Assembly: GCA_041583135.1 (NCBI GenBank)
Contig: JBFHGJ010000063.1
Coordinates: 1-31,410, forward strand
DNA from: JABSOG01 sp041583135
GTDB taxonomy: Bacteria > Pseudomonadota > Gammaproteobacteria > Enterobacterales > Alteromonadaceae
Length of the DNA stretch: 31,410 nucleotides
Direction: 5' to 3'
Shown here: piece by piece, positions 24,580-31,380 of the stretch
Position numbering within the stretch: the first letter of the stretch is position 1
How the letters are laid out: each line of letters starts with the position of its first letter
Program-made: the position numbers and the translations under genes
Notes under the pieces: model-generated
The model's database searches: none
What the model saw: only the letters and a program-made list of their open reading frames with translations
What the model was told of the DNA's origin: nothing

Positions 24580-24597
24580 AGGGCTGTTCCGTAAGGC

Positions 24598-24849
24598 TTA
24601 TTGACCGGCGATAAACTCGGCAAGGGTGTCGATGGAATAAAAGTGTTTTTTGGTGGCTTCATCGTTGGCATTTAGCACGATATTGTATTTCTTTTTGACC
24701 GCCAGGCCTAATTCCAGCGCATCGATAGAGTCCAAACCCAGTCCATCTACAAACAGTGGGGCATCGTTTTCGATGTCTGCCACTGCAATATCTTCCAGTT
24801 CAAGGGTGTCGATAATCAACGCCTTTAACTCATTTTTCAATTCAGTCAT
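24598..24849 (-). CDS. apeE: Acyl carrier protein (first of pair)
   Basis: An 83-residue acyl carrier protein with attachment Ser41 in LGLDSIDALEL. Sequence outside the DSID motif differs clearly from the second ACP, so the two are not a recent duplication and may hold starter and extender intermediates separately. It overlaps the acyltransferase stop by ATGA. Confidence 0.93.
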   Translation of the reverse strand: MTELKNELKALIIDTLELEDIAVADIENDAPLFVDGLGLDSIDALELGLAVKKKYNIVLNANDEATKKHFYSIDTLAEFIAGQ

Positions 24850-25622
24850 GAAATACTTAACTCTTGTTTAAACAGGGTTTCCACGTCACGGGTCAACTGC
24901 CGCACGGCTTTGGTTGTGTTGCCGTGCGCAAGATCAAGGTAGGTGGAAATGTTTATGGTGTGCTTGACCTGCAATTCGAAGTCGAAGCGACGAGAGGGCA
25001 CATTATACCACGCAATCTCTTTTGTTAAAGTCGCGGGGGTCACCTTAATCAAAATAAACAGCAGATCCGCTTTCGCCCGAATCGCCATGTTGGCGAAACC
25101 GCGCTGTAATTTAATCGGTTTACCGATAGTGGTGCGGGTCCCTTCTGGAAAAATAATGATATTGTTGCCCGCTTTGAGCGAGCGCTCGCAGTCTTCTATC
25201 AGCTTGTCTGGCTCCGAGTTGCTGATATAACCTGAAGCTTGGATCACGCCACGCATAAAAGGATTTTTGAACAGATGACTTTTAACCACACAATCGGCAT
25301 TTTTGATATGGGCAATCAACACCACCACATCGATCAGTGAAGGGTGGTTGGCGATGATCACCTGTCCTTTGATTTGGCTTAAGCGTTCGGCGCCATGAAT
25401 GTGCCAGCGACTGATCCCGACAACACTCATCACCTTAATAAAAAAGCGAAAGGTATAGTGCACGGTGAGCCTAGCAGCGGCATTACGTTTTTGCTCGTCG
25501 CCAATAAACAGCCGTTGTAGCGGAAACAACGTCAATGTCAGTACTATGCCGCCCAAACCAAACAGCGCGAAACAAAATCCGGTGGCGACAATACGCCAAT
25601 AGCGGTTGAGCAACTTAAACAT
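24846..25622 (-). CDS. PlsC-like 1-acyl-glycerol-phosphate-type acyltransferase
   Basis: A 258-residue membrane-bound acyltransferase. An N-terminal hydrophobic segment (about 11-33) precedes NHPSLID (NHx4D; His93, Asp98) and FPEGTRT (158-164), the two defining motifs of the PlsC family. With the LpxL-like enzyme and glycosyltransferase it forms the lipid-anchor branch of the cluster. It overlaps the chain-length-factor gene by 8 bp. Confidence 0.9.
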   Translation of the reverse strand: MFKLLNRYWRIVATGFCFALFGLGGIVLTLTLFPLQRLFIGDEQKRNAAARLTVHYTFRFFIKVMSVVGISRWHIHGAERLSQIKGQVIIANHPSLIDVVVLIAHIKNADCVVKSHLFKNPFMRGVIQASGYISNSEPDKLIEDCERSLKAGNNIIIFPEGTRTTIGKPIKLQRGFANMAIRAKADLLFILIKVTPATLTKEIAWYNVPSRRFDFELQVKHTINISTYLDLAHGNTTKAVRQLTRDVETLFKQELSIS

Positions 25623-26349
25623 GACGCCACAGCCATTGGTGGGTGTCAGAGGTAATACTAAGCGCTGCTTGCTGGTTGAAATACCATGCCATAAACTGCA
25701 ACGCCTGAGGCAGCGGCAGTGTGTTTTGTGGCGGTTGATACTCTTGTGTTGCAGCGTTTTGTTGCAAACTCAGTTCGCGGCCTTCACGCTTACTCAGTAA
25801 CAGCGCTACCGAATAGTTGACCTGCTGCTCTTTCATATAGCTGGTGTATTTTTCAGGCACCGCAACATCGGTGCAAACCACCGCAATTTCATCATCACTA
25901 CTTTGCATGAGCCTCGTTTGCGCATCGATGATGGCAAAGTGAAAAGTATCGTGACTGGCCGAAATGGTGGTTGATGGCTGTTTATTCTCAGTGAAAATAC
26001 TGTATTGCCCGGCCACTGCATTGTGTACAGACAGGCCAAACTGGGTCGGTGAAAGTGGTTGCTTTTGACAGGCATCGACGATGAGCTGGTCGGTTTTTTC
26101 CAAGTCGCCACAACGGGTGGCAAAAACCGTGGCAATATCATTGCGCTCAGTCAACTGATTTAAACTATAACAACACAGCCGTGCAAAGGGACTCAGCCTG
26201 CGCCTTTGCATCGCGGGCACAAAGCTTAGCTTGGGGACTTCTACCTCGGTCTGAGCAAACACGGGATTGGCAGAGAACTGCTGCCAATGGGCTTGGGTAG
26301 TCAGTCCCGGCGCGATGCCGCTGACGCTTTTAATACGGATCTTCAGCAT
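25615..26349 (-). CDS. apeC: APE ketosynthase chain-length factor
   Basis: A 244-residue truncated ketosynthase-like protein. The thiolase-fold part is recognisable from LSPFARLCCYSL, the region CQKQPLSPTQFGLSVHNAVAGQ (SVHNA is characteristic) and a beta-rich C terminus, but the nucleophilic Cys and the two catalytic His regions of KS enzymes are missing. This matches the short chain-length factor (ApeC) that pairs with a full KS in APE systems. It is the second gene of the operon, 15 bp after the lipoprotein gene. Confidence 0.85.
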   Translation of the reverse strand: MLKIRIKSVSGIAPGLTTQAHWQQFSANPVFAQTEVEVPKLSFVPAMQRRRLSPFARLCCYSLNQLTERNDIATVFATRCGDLEKTDQLIVDACQKQPLSPTQFGLSVHNAVAGQYSIFTENKQPSTTISASHDTFHFAIIDAQTRLMQSSDDEIAVVCTDVAVPEKYTSYMKEQQVNYSVALLLSKREGRELSLQQNAATQEYQPPQNTLPLPQALQFMAWYFNQQAALSITSDTHQWLWRHV

Positions 26350-26364
26350 TACAGTGGATTGGGC

Positions 26365-26781
26365 CTAATGAGGTTGATGAGACTCGGTGTTGGTGTTTTT
26401 GAGATAATACAGGATCTCTGATTCCAACATATTGATCCAGCGGTTGTAGTTACGGTGGATTTTACCTCTGGCCTGATTGTACTTTAAGTTGACACTATCA
26501 ACATAGTTGATGGCAAAACGCTTTTCACTGTACTCAATCTTGATGGCTGCCGAGTGGCGTCTGACGTGGATACCGGCTTCAATAACACCCGGTTTGTGCG
26601 ATTTTATTTCCCAGCGCTTGTATTGCAAAGCTTTTTCGATTTGTTTACCGGTGTTTTCCAGTGTGGTGCGCTGAGCCGTTGGAATGATGGTATTGGCGTT
26701 ATAAAGTTGATGGGTTTTGGCACAGGCGGTCAAGGTCAAGGCAATTGCCAAGACGGTGATTATCTTGATGAAATGCTTCAC
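26365..26781 (-). CDS. Small lipoprotein, first gene of the APE operon
   Basis: A 138-residue predicted lipoprotein. Reading from the GTG at 26781, the signal MKHFIKIITVLAIALTLTAC ends in a lipobox with Cys20. The GTG is chosen because AAGGAAG lies about 7 bases upstream; a TTG at 26811 would put ten residues in front of the basic n-region. The mature part is basic (RRHSAAIKIEYSEKRFAINY, RGKIHRNYNRWINMLE) and has an alternating strand pattern; no named family was recognised. Its position before the chain-length factor and 15-bp spacing put it in the pigment operon. Confidence 0.78.
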   Translation of the reverse strand: MKHFIKIITVLAIALTLTACAKTHQLYNANTIIPTAQRTTLENTGKQIEKALQYKRWEIKSHKPGVIEAGIHVRRHSAAIKIEYSEKRFAINYVDSVNLKYNQARGKIHRNYNRWINMLESEILYYLKNTNTESHQPH

Positions 26782-26831
26782 TACAGTCTTCCTTATCGTA
26801 CAAAAGGTCAATGGGTTAAAAAATCGGCGGG

Positions 26832-26861
26832 ATTATAGCAAAAGATTTGGTTGATTTCTAA
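26832..26861 (-). promoter_or_regulatory. Promoter of the APE operon
   Basis: On the minus strand a perfect TATAAT (26832-26837) has TTAGAA 18 bases upstream (26856-26861). The -35 is poor, so an activator could be needed, but the -10 is exact and placed about 50 bp before the GTG of the first operon gene. No other good promoter was seen inside the tightly overlapped cluster. Confidence 0.55.
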
Positions 26862-26884
26862 ATAAACCTGCGAGTTGGTGATTT

Positions 26885-26913
26885 TTGCAAAACGCGTGCT
26901 TGTTGGCGATACT
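26885..26913 (+). promoter_or_regulatory. Candidate promoter of the Sel1-repeat gene
   Basis: TTGCAA (26885-26890) and GATACT (26908-26913) are 17 bases apart, 38 bp before the start codon. It lies back to back with the APE operon promoter, so the two units share a 170-bp divergent control region. Confidence 0.35.
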
Positions 26914-26951
26914 AAATAACGAGGAAGGTACTCAGAAGTTTATGTAAGGTC

Positions 26952-27944
26952 ATGAAACTTAAATTTATTTCCCTTTTTTGTTTACTCTGTCCGCTTATTT
27001 TGGCGCCAGCGACTGCCTTTGGTGTGACGCAACAACAGTTTGATACCCTAGTGATAGAAGCCCGCAAAGGCGGCGCCAAAGAGCAGCTTCAACTTGGGGT
27101 CTATTATTTCGAAGGTAAAATTCTCACTCAAAACTATTCTCAAGCCGTTTATTGGCTGACACGTGCCGCCAATTTAGGTGAAGCCTCTGCCCAGTATTTG
27201 TTGGCTCAATGTTACGACAAGGGTCTTGGTACAGACAAAGACCAACAGCGCGCCACAGCGCTGTATCGTCAAGCGGCAGATAATAATCATACTCAAGCGC
27301 AATTTTGGTTGGCACAACATCATCAACACCAAAACGAATTCAATCGAGCCTTTGACTACTACAAAAAAGCCGCCCTTTTAGGCCATAAGGACAGTCAATA
27401 TCATCTTGGGCAGGCTTATGCCAAGGGGAAAGGTACGACAAAAAATGCAAAAGACGCGCATATGTGGACTTTGGCGGCGGCTGAGCTGGGGCACGGTTTG
27501 GCACAAGATGCCTTGGGATACATTTATCAGTATGGGCTTGGGGTTAAGCGCAGTGAAGATTTAGCCTTTAGGTGGTATCAAAGAGCCGCCAACCAAGGAG
27601 TGGTGAACAGCCAACTACAGCTTGGCCGTTTTTTTGAGTTAGGGTGGGGCACGGTAAAAGACCTGTCTTCGGCGTTTCAGTGGTATCACAAAGCGGCCAA
27701 TCTTGGAGATAGGCAAGCGCAGTATTATATCGCTTTGATGTATCAAAATGGCGAGGGGGTAAAACCGAGTAATAAGAAGGCGGCTAAATGGTATTTTAAA
27801 GCCGCCGAGCAAGGCCACTTAAAAGCGGCCAAAGCGCTGGTCGCGATGTATCAGCAAGGTAAAGGCGTGAAAAAAGACGCCGCATTGGCGCAATATTGGC
27901 AGCAGCGAATAAAGGCAATTGCAGCGCAAAATACACCGGAATGA
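26952..27944 (+). CDS. Periplasmic Sel1-repeat (TPR-like) protein
   Basis: A 330-residue secreted protein with signal peptide MKLKFISLFCLLCPLILAPATAFG. The rest is about eight consecutive Sel1 repeats of ~36 residues (consensus A-Q-x-x-L-G-x-x-Y-x-x-G-x-G-x-x-x-D-x-x-x-A-x-x-W-Y-x-x-A-A), the third one shortened by four residues. Such solenoids bind partner proteins. It is divergent from the APE operon and may be independent of it. AAGG precedes the ATG by about 4 bases. Confidence 0.93.
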   Translation: MKLKFISLFCLLCPLILAPATAFGVTQQQFDTLVIEARKGGAKEQLQLGVYYFEGKILTQNYSQAVYWLTRAANLGEASAQYLLAQCYDKGLGTDKDQQRATALYRQAADNNHTQAQFWLAQHHQHQNEFNRAFDYYKKAALLGHKDSQYHLGQAYAKGKGTTKNAKDAHMWTLAAAELGHGLAQDALGYIYQYGLGVKRSEDLAFRWYQRAANQGVVNSQLQLGRFFELGWGTVKDLSSAFQWYHKAANLGDRQAQYYIALMYQNGEGVKPSNKKAAKWYFKAAEQGHLKAAKALVAMYQQGKGVKKDAALAQYWQQRIKAIAAQNTPE

Positions 27945-28068
27945 ATGCCCGTTATTTGTGGTCAGACCATTTATTCGCCAGCCGTGTGTTTTGCCGTTGC
28001 CCATGAATGATTTATGCACTAAGCTTGTGCCAACTTGATAAAAACAACTCATTTACTAGGTGATCAAC

Positions 28069-29826
28069 ATGTCTCATTTCTCAAGGCGTGACTTTTTAAA
28101 AGCTTCGGCAGCCAGCTTTGGTACTTTGGTGGTATCAACCGCTTTAACCGGTTGTCATGGCGACGAGAGCAAACCTCTGACTTCTCAAGTCACTGAGCAA
28201 GAACCCGCAGCTAGCTTTTTGCACGGCGTTGCCAGTGGTGACCCCACAGCTGACAAAGTGATTTTATGGACCCGCGTGACGCCAAACGACAGCAGTGCTA
28301 CGTCGATGGAAGTTGCTTGGGAAGTGGCCACCGATGCCAGCTTCGCCAATGTGATTGGTGAAGGGATGACAACCACCACTGCCGATAGCGACTTTACGGT
28401 CAAAATTGATATGCAGGGACTCGATGCCGGTAGCGTATATTACTACCGCTTTGCCGCTGCTGGGGTGATGTCTGCCACCGGTATGACCAAAACTTTGCCG
28501 CAAGGCGATATTTCAGCGGTCAACCTCGCCGTGATGTCTTGTGCCAACTACCCGGCAGGTTATTTCAATGTTTATGCCGAAGCGGCCAAACGTGACGACC
28601 TTGATGCCGTATTGCACCTAGGTGATTACATTTACGAATATGGCATGGGCGGTTACGCCACAGAAAGTGCCGAGGCCATTGGCCGTGCTTTACCAAGCGA
28701 TAATGCTGCAGAGATTATTTCTTTGGCCGATTATCGTAAGCGCTATGCGCTATATCGCACCGATGAAGGCGCCCAAGTGCTTCATGCCAAAACCCCATTT
28801 ATTGCCGTATGGGATGACCATGAAGTGGCCAACGACGGCTGGCGCGACGGCGCGCAAAACCATGATGACAGCGAAGGGGACTTTGCCGAGCGCAAAATGG
28901 CCGGTCTTAAAGCCTACTTTGAATGGATGCCGGTAAGACCTGCTTCGGTTGACGATAACGAAACCATTTTCCGTCAATTCGACTTTGGTAACCTCGTTAG
29001 CCTTTACATGCTCGATACCCGCTATTTTGGCCGTGATGAACCACTCGATTATGCCAACTTTATCGATCCGCAAACCGGTCAGTTAGACGCCTTGGCGTTC
29101 CAACAAGCCTTGGGTAACCCGGCAAGAACCATTTTAGGCACTCAGCAACTTCAGTGGCTTCAAGGTTCAATGGCGATGTCTAACAGCACTTGGCAGGTGC
29201 TTGGCCAGCAAGTATTGATGGGCCGCATGATGTTACCGGCTGAACTGTTGCCGCACTTGGCAAACCCAGGTCCACAGGTAGTGACCTTAATCAACGAACT
29301 GGCCAGCATCAAAGAGCGCATTAAACTGAATGACCCAACGGTAAGCAACATTGACCGTGCTCGCGTACTGACTGTGGCTCCATACAATTTAGACTCATGG
29401 GATGGTTACTTTGTTGAGCGTGAAGTGGTGATGGGTACTGCGCGCCAGCTCGGTAAAAACCTTGTTGTACTTGCAGGTGATACCCACAACAGCTGGGCAA
29501 ACAACCTAAAAGACATGCAAGGCAACAGTGTTGGTGTTGAGTTTGCCACCGCCTCTGTCAGCTCTCCGGGTTTGAGTGAATACTTGAGTGTAAACAGCGA
29601 TTTAGCATCACGTTTTGAGTCTATTTTACGCCTGTTGGTTGATGATCTTAAATACTGCAACGTGCTTGACCGTGGCTATATGACCATGACCTTTACCGCG
29701 AATGATGCCACCGCCAACTGGCACTATGTTGATAATATTCATTCCACCGACTATAACGTCAAAACCAGCCGTCACCATACGCTGCGAATGAAAGCGGGCA
29801 AACCTGAGCTGACTTGGGTGGACTAA
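28069..29826 (+). CDS. phoD: PhoD-type alkaline phosphatase/phosphodiesterase (Tat-exported lipoprotein)
   Basis: A 585-residue enzyme. The N terminus SRRDFLKASAASFG is a twin-arginine signal, and VSTALTGC adds a lipobox, so it may be a Tat-exported lipoprotein. A PhoD N-terminal Ig-like domain (LHGVASGDPTADKVILWTRV) is followed by the metallophosphatase core: SCANYPAGYFNVY, HLGDYIYEYG, WDDHEVANDGW, LDTRYFGRD and VLAGDTHNSWANN, which supply the Fe/Ca ligands of PhoD. ATG at 28069 has AGGTGA upstream; a GTG three codons earlier is rejected. No obvious Pho box was seen upstream. A good terminator follows. Confidence 0.93.
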   Translation: MSHFSRRDFLKASAASFGTLVVSTALTGCHGDESKPLTSQVTEQEPAASFLHGVASGDPTADKVILWTRVTPNDSSATSMEVAWEVATDASFANVIGEGMTTTTADSDFTVKIDMQGLDAGSVYYYRFAAAGVMSATGMTKTLPQGDISAVNLAVMSCANYPAGYFNVYAEAAKRDDLDAVLHLGDYIYEYGMGGYATESAEAIGRALPSDNAAEIISLADYRKRYALYRTDEGAQVLHAKTPFIAVWDDHEVANDGWRDGAQNHDDSEGDFAERKMAGLKAYFEWMPVRPASVDDNETIFRQFDFGNLVSLYMLDTRYFGRDEPLDYANFIDPQTGQLDALAFQQALGNPARTILGTQQLQWLQGSMAMSNSTWQVLGQQVLMGRMMLPAELLPHLANPGPQVVTLINELASIKERIKLNDPTVSNIDRARVLTVAPYNLDSWDGYFVEREVVMGTARQLGKNLVVLAGDTHNSWANNLKDMQGNSVGVEFATASVSSPGLSEYLSVNSDLASRFESILRLLVDDLKYCNVLDRGYMTMTFTANDATANWHYVDNIHSTDYNVKTSRHHTLRMKAGKPELTWVD

Positions 29827-29857
29827 GGCTAACATTAAAAGCTATGGTTTATAGATG

Positions 29858-29877
29858 ACAGCGGCTTAGGCCGCTGT
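29858..29877 (+). terminator. Rho-independent terminator after phoD
   Basis: An 8-bp GC-rich stem ACAGCGGC / GCCGCTGT with loop TTAG is followed by TGTTTTTGGGTTTTG. Confidence 0.85.
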
Positions 29878-29988
29878 TGTTGTTTTTGGGTTTTGTTATG
29901 TAGCAGCCGCTTCTATCGCTTGGTCACTGCTATGGCGATTTAGGGGCAAGAGAATTGGAGATTGTTAAGATGAAAAAGGTCGTTCAGT

Positions 29989-30246
29989 ATGCTTGAGTGC
30001 AAAGCAACACTAAGAGTTCGGTCTGACGCTTTGACGTTGGAAGAGATAAGTCAGGTATTAGGGAAGCCAACTAGCGGTTTTACCAAAGGACAGGTATTTG
30101 GCAGGCAGGAAAGGCGCAGAACTCATACCCAGTGGAACCTACAGGTAGGCTTTGACGATGACAACATGCAGGCATGTATCATAAAAATCTTGGACTTTTA
30201 TGACTGCCAAGTAAAGTCATCCCTCGCTCGTAAACAAGGCTCCTAA
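29989..30246 (+). CDS. DUF4279-like small protein
   Basis: An 85-residue protein with AAGG nine bases before its ATG. CKATLRVRSDALTLEEISQVLGKPTS and the following lysine/arginine turn RQERRRTHTQWNLQVG recall DUF4279 proteins, many of which are encoded in polymorphic-toxin loci as apparent immunity proteins. Typical DUF4279 proteins are longer (about 120-140 residues), so this copy may be truncated at the C terminus. It stands after the phoD terminator in more AT-rich DNA and its stop overlaps, tail to tail, that of the 30243-30623 gene by 4 bp. Confidence 0.6.
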   Translation: MLECKATLRVRSDALTLEEISQVLGKPTSGFTKGQVFGRQERRRTHTQWNLQVGFDDDNMQACIIKILDFYDCQVKSSLARKQGS

Positions 30247-30623
30247 TCACAAAATGACACATCAAGACGGTCAATATTCATTCGTACATACTTACCGTCT
30301 AGGTAGCCGTAATCAGAAAGCAACTCATCATCTTCAATTTCAATTACTGAATGCAATACATTGCGGACCAACTTTCCGTAAGCTGAATATTGGTATGAAT
30401 CGCCATGTTGACGCAACTCCGTTTTTTGAGTGCGGGACTCTTCAACTAAATAATCATCAAAAACAACTCCCTCGAACTCAACTTCATAGAATTCATTAAC
30501 GCCAAGCTTGTATGGGCAATAGCTTGCGTGACAAGTTAGTTCGACGCCGTTCAGCTCTAACACGACTTCTTCTTCTATATCTTTATTCAGAGATTTAATT
30601 TGAACTTTGTACTTTTTTGTCAT
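30243..30623 (-). CDS. Hypothetical acidic protein, probable immunity protein
   Basis: A 126-residue acidic protein (KDIEEEVVLELNGVEL, SVIEIEDDELLSDYG) with no signal peptide and an alternating beta-strand pattern. I do not recognise a named family. The start ATG overlaps the TGA of the toxin-like gene (ATGA), which is the usual toxin-immunity layout, and the acidic nature fits neutralisation of a basic toxin domain. The immunity role is therefore inferred from context. Confidence 0.6.
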   Translation of the reverse strand: MTKKYKVQIKSLNKDIEEEVVLELNGVELTCHASYCPYKLGVNEFYEVEFEGVVFDDYLVEESRTQKTELRQHGDSYQYSAYGKLVRNVLHSVIEIEDDELLSDYGYLDGKYVRMNIDRLDVSFCD

Positions 30624-31018
30624 TCTATTGCCCTGATAGTTTTGTCTTTGGCATTACCATTTAAGGTTCTCCAAAAGTCTCTGCTAGATTTCGTATGCAA
30701 TGTAGTGATGAAGCCTTTGCCATTAGTTCCTATAAGTGTAAATTTAGATGTTCCTTTTTTATTGTTCCCCATGAATTGTGCGAAACCAGTCCTTGTTTCC
30801 CCTTTATATGAGTATTCAAACTTAATGCCTTCTTCCATCACGGTTCTAGCTATTTGCAAATATTCATCAGCATTTTTAGCACCGAACTCTCTACCATGCT
30901 TTTTAAAGTGGGAAATAAGTTTTGCTTCATCTGCAAACCGCGCTCCTCTACTTAGCAGTTGCATTCCGAGCTTACTGCTTCGTGCGATATGAACTATTTG
31001 GCTACCATATTTTGCCAC
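30620..31018 (-). CDS. Orphan toxin C-terminal module (polymorphic toxin-like), 5' end missing
   Basis: The frame is open from 31081 (stop TAG at 31082-31084) to 30620; the first usable start is GTG at 31018, without a ribosome site. Upstream in-frame residues NDAALDAGIVLTTIVVGPEL look like the hydrophobic pre-toxin linker of RHS/CdiA-type proteins. The body is basic: HFKKHGREFGAKNADEYLQIA, then KGETRTGFAQFMG and IGTNGKGFITTLHTK, a layout seen in C-terminal RNase-type toxin tips. No signal peptide or delivery domain is attached. It is best read as a displaced toxin tip kept with its immunity gene; the exact toxin family was not recognised. Confidence 0.55.
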   Translation of the reverse strand: MAKYGSQIVHIARSSKLGMQLLSRGARFADEAKLISHFKKHGREFGAKNADEYLQIARTVMEEGIKFEYSYKGETRTGFAQFMGNNKKGTSKFTLIGTNGKGFITTLHTKSSRDFWRTLNGNAKDKTIRAIE

Positions 31019-31051
31019 AATCAGTTCGGGGCCTACGACAATAGTCGTTAG

Positions 31052-31267
31052 AACTATCCCAGCATCAAGCGCTGCATCATTCTAACCCCGTATCAACAAG
31101 TTGTTAACGAAATAATCAATAAGCTCGGAGCCCTGATAGACGAACTACAGTTTACCTACTGCTATCACCCACCGGCCAAAACCGTCATAACATCTGAGCC
31201 CCCACAGGAGCCAGAAAAAGCAGACAATGAGCAACCACAATGGGACGATAGTCAGCCATTTGTATAA
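31052..31267 (+). pseudogene. Open frame without start codon, gene remnant
   Basis: Between a TAG at 31049-31051 and a TAA at 31265-31267 a 71-codon frame contains no Met. It reads as YPSIKRCIILTPYQQVVNEI then a proline- and glutamate-rich tail ending WDDSQPFV. The composition looks protein-like, so it may be the 3' end of a gene cut by a rearrangement; family not recognised. Confidence 0.35.
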
Positions 31268-31293
31268 CTTCTCAAGGCAGGGATGCCCACCTA

Positions 31294-31380
31294 ATGACCA
31301 CACCACGGTTATGACGTTAATTCGGCTAAAGTAATGACGCTAATTTGGTTCAAAGTATGATCAAAACTGGCTGAAGAACA
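31294..31380. repeat. Degenerate ~23-bp tandem repeats, possible transposon end
   Basis: Two clear units start at 31311 (ATGACGTTAATTCGGCTAAA...) and 31334 (ATGACGCTAATTTGGTTCAA...), with a weaker third at 31357 (ATGATCAAAACTGGCTGAAG...) and a partial one at 31294 (ATGACCACACCACGG). Repeated ~20-bp boxes of this kind are typical of IS21-family termini. No transposase gene is visible before the window ends, so the assignment is tentative. Confidence 0.45.

Noticed and set aside
25615..26349. Chain-length factor as a frameshifted or truncated ketosynthase pseudogene
   Set aside because: Short CLFs without catalytic residues are a regular part of APE systems and the frame is intact and tightly spaced in the operon.
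26952..27944. Sel1 repeat DNA as a DNA-level tandem repeat array
   Set aside because: Similarity is at protein level only; the bases of the repeats have diverged.
28016..28030. Imperfect palindrome GCACTAAGCTTGTGC before phoD
   Set aside because: Too short and imperfect to call an operator, and no Pho-box repeat is nearby.
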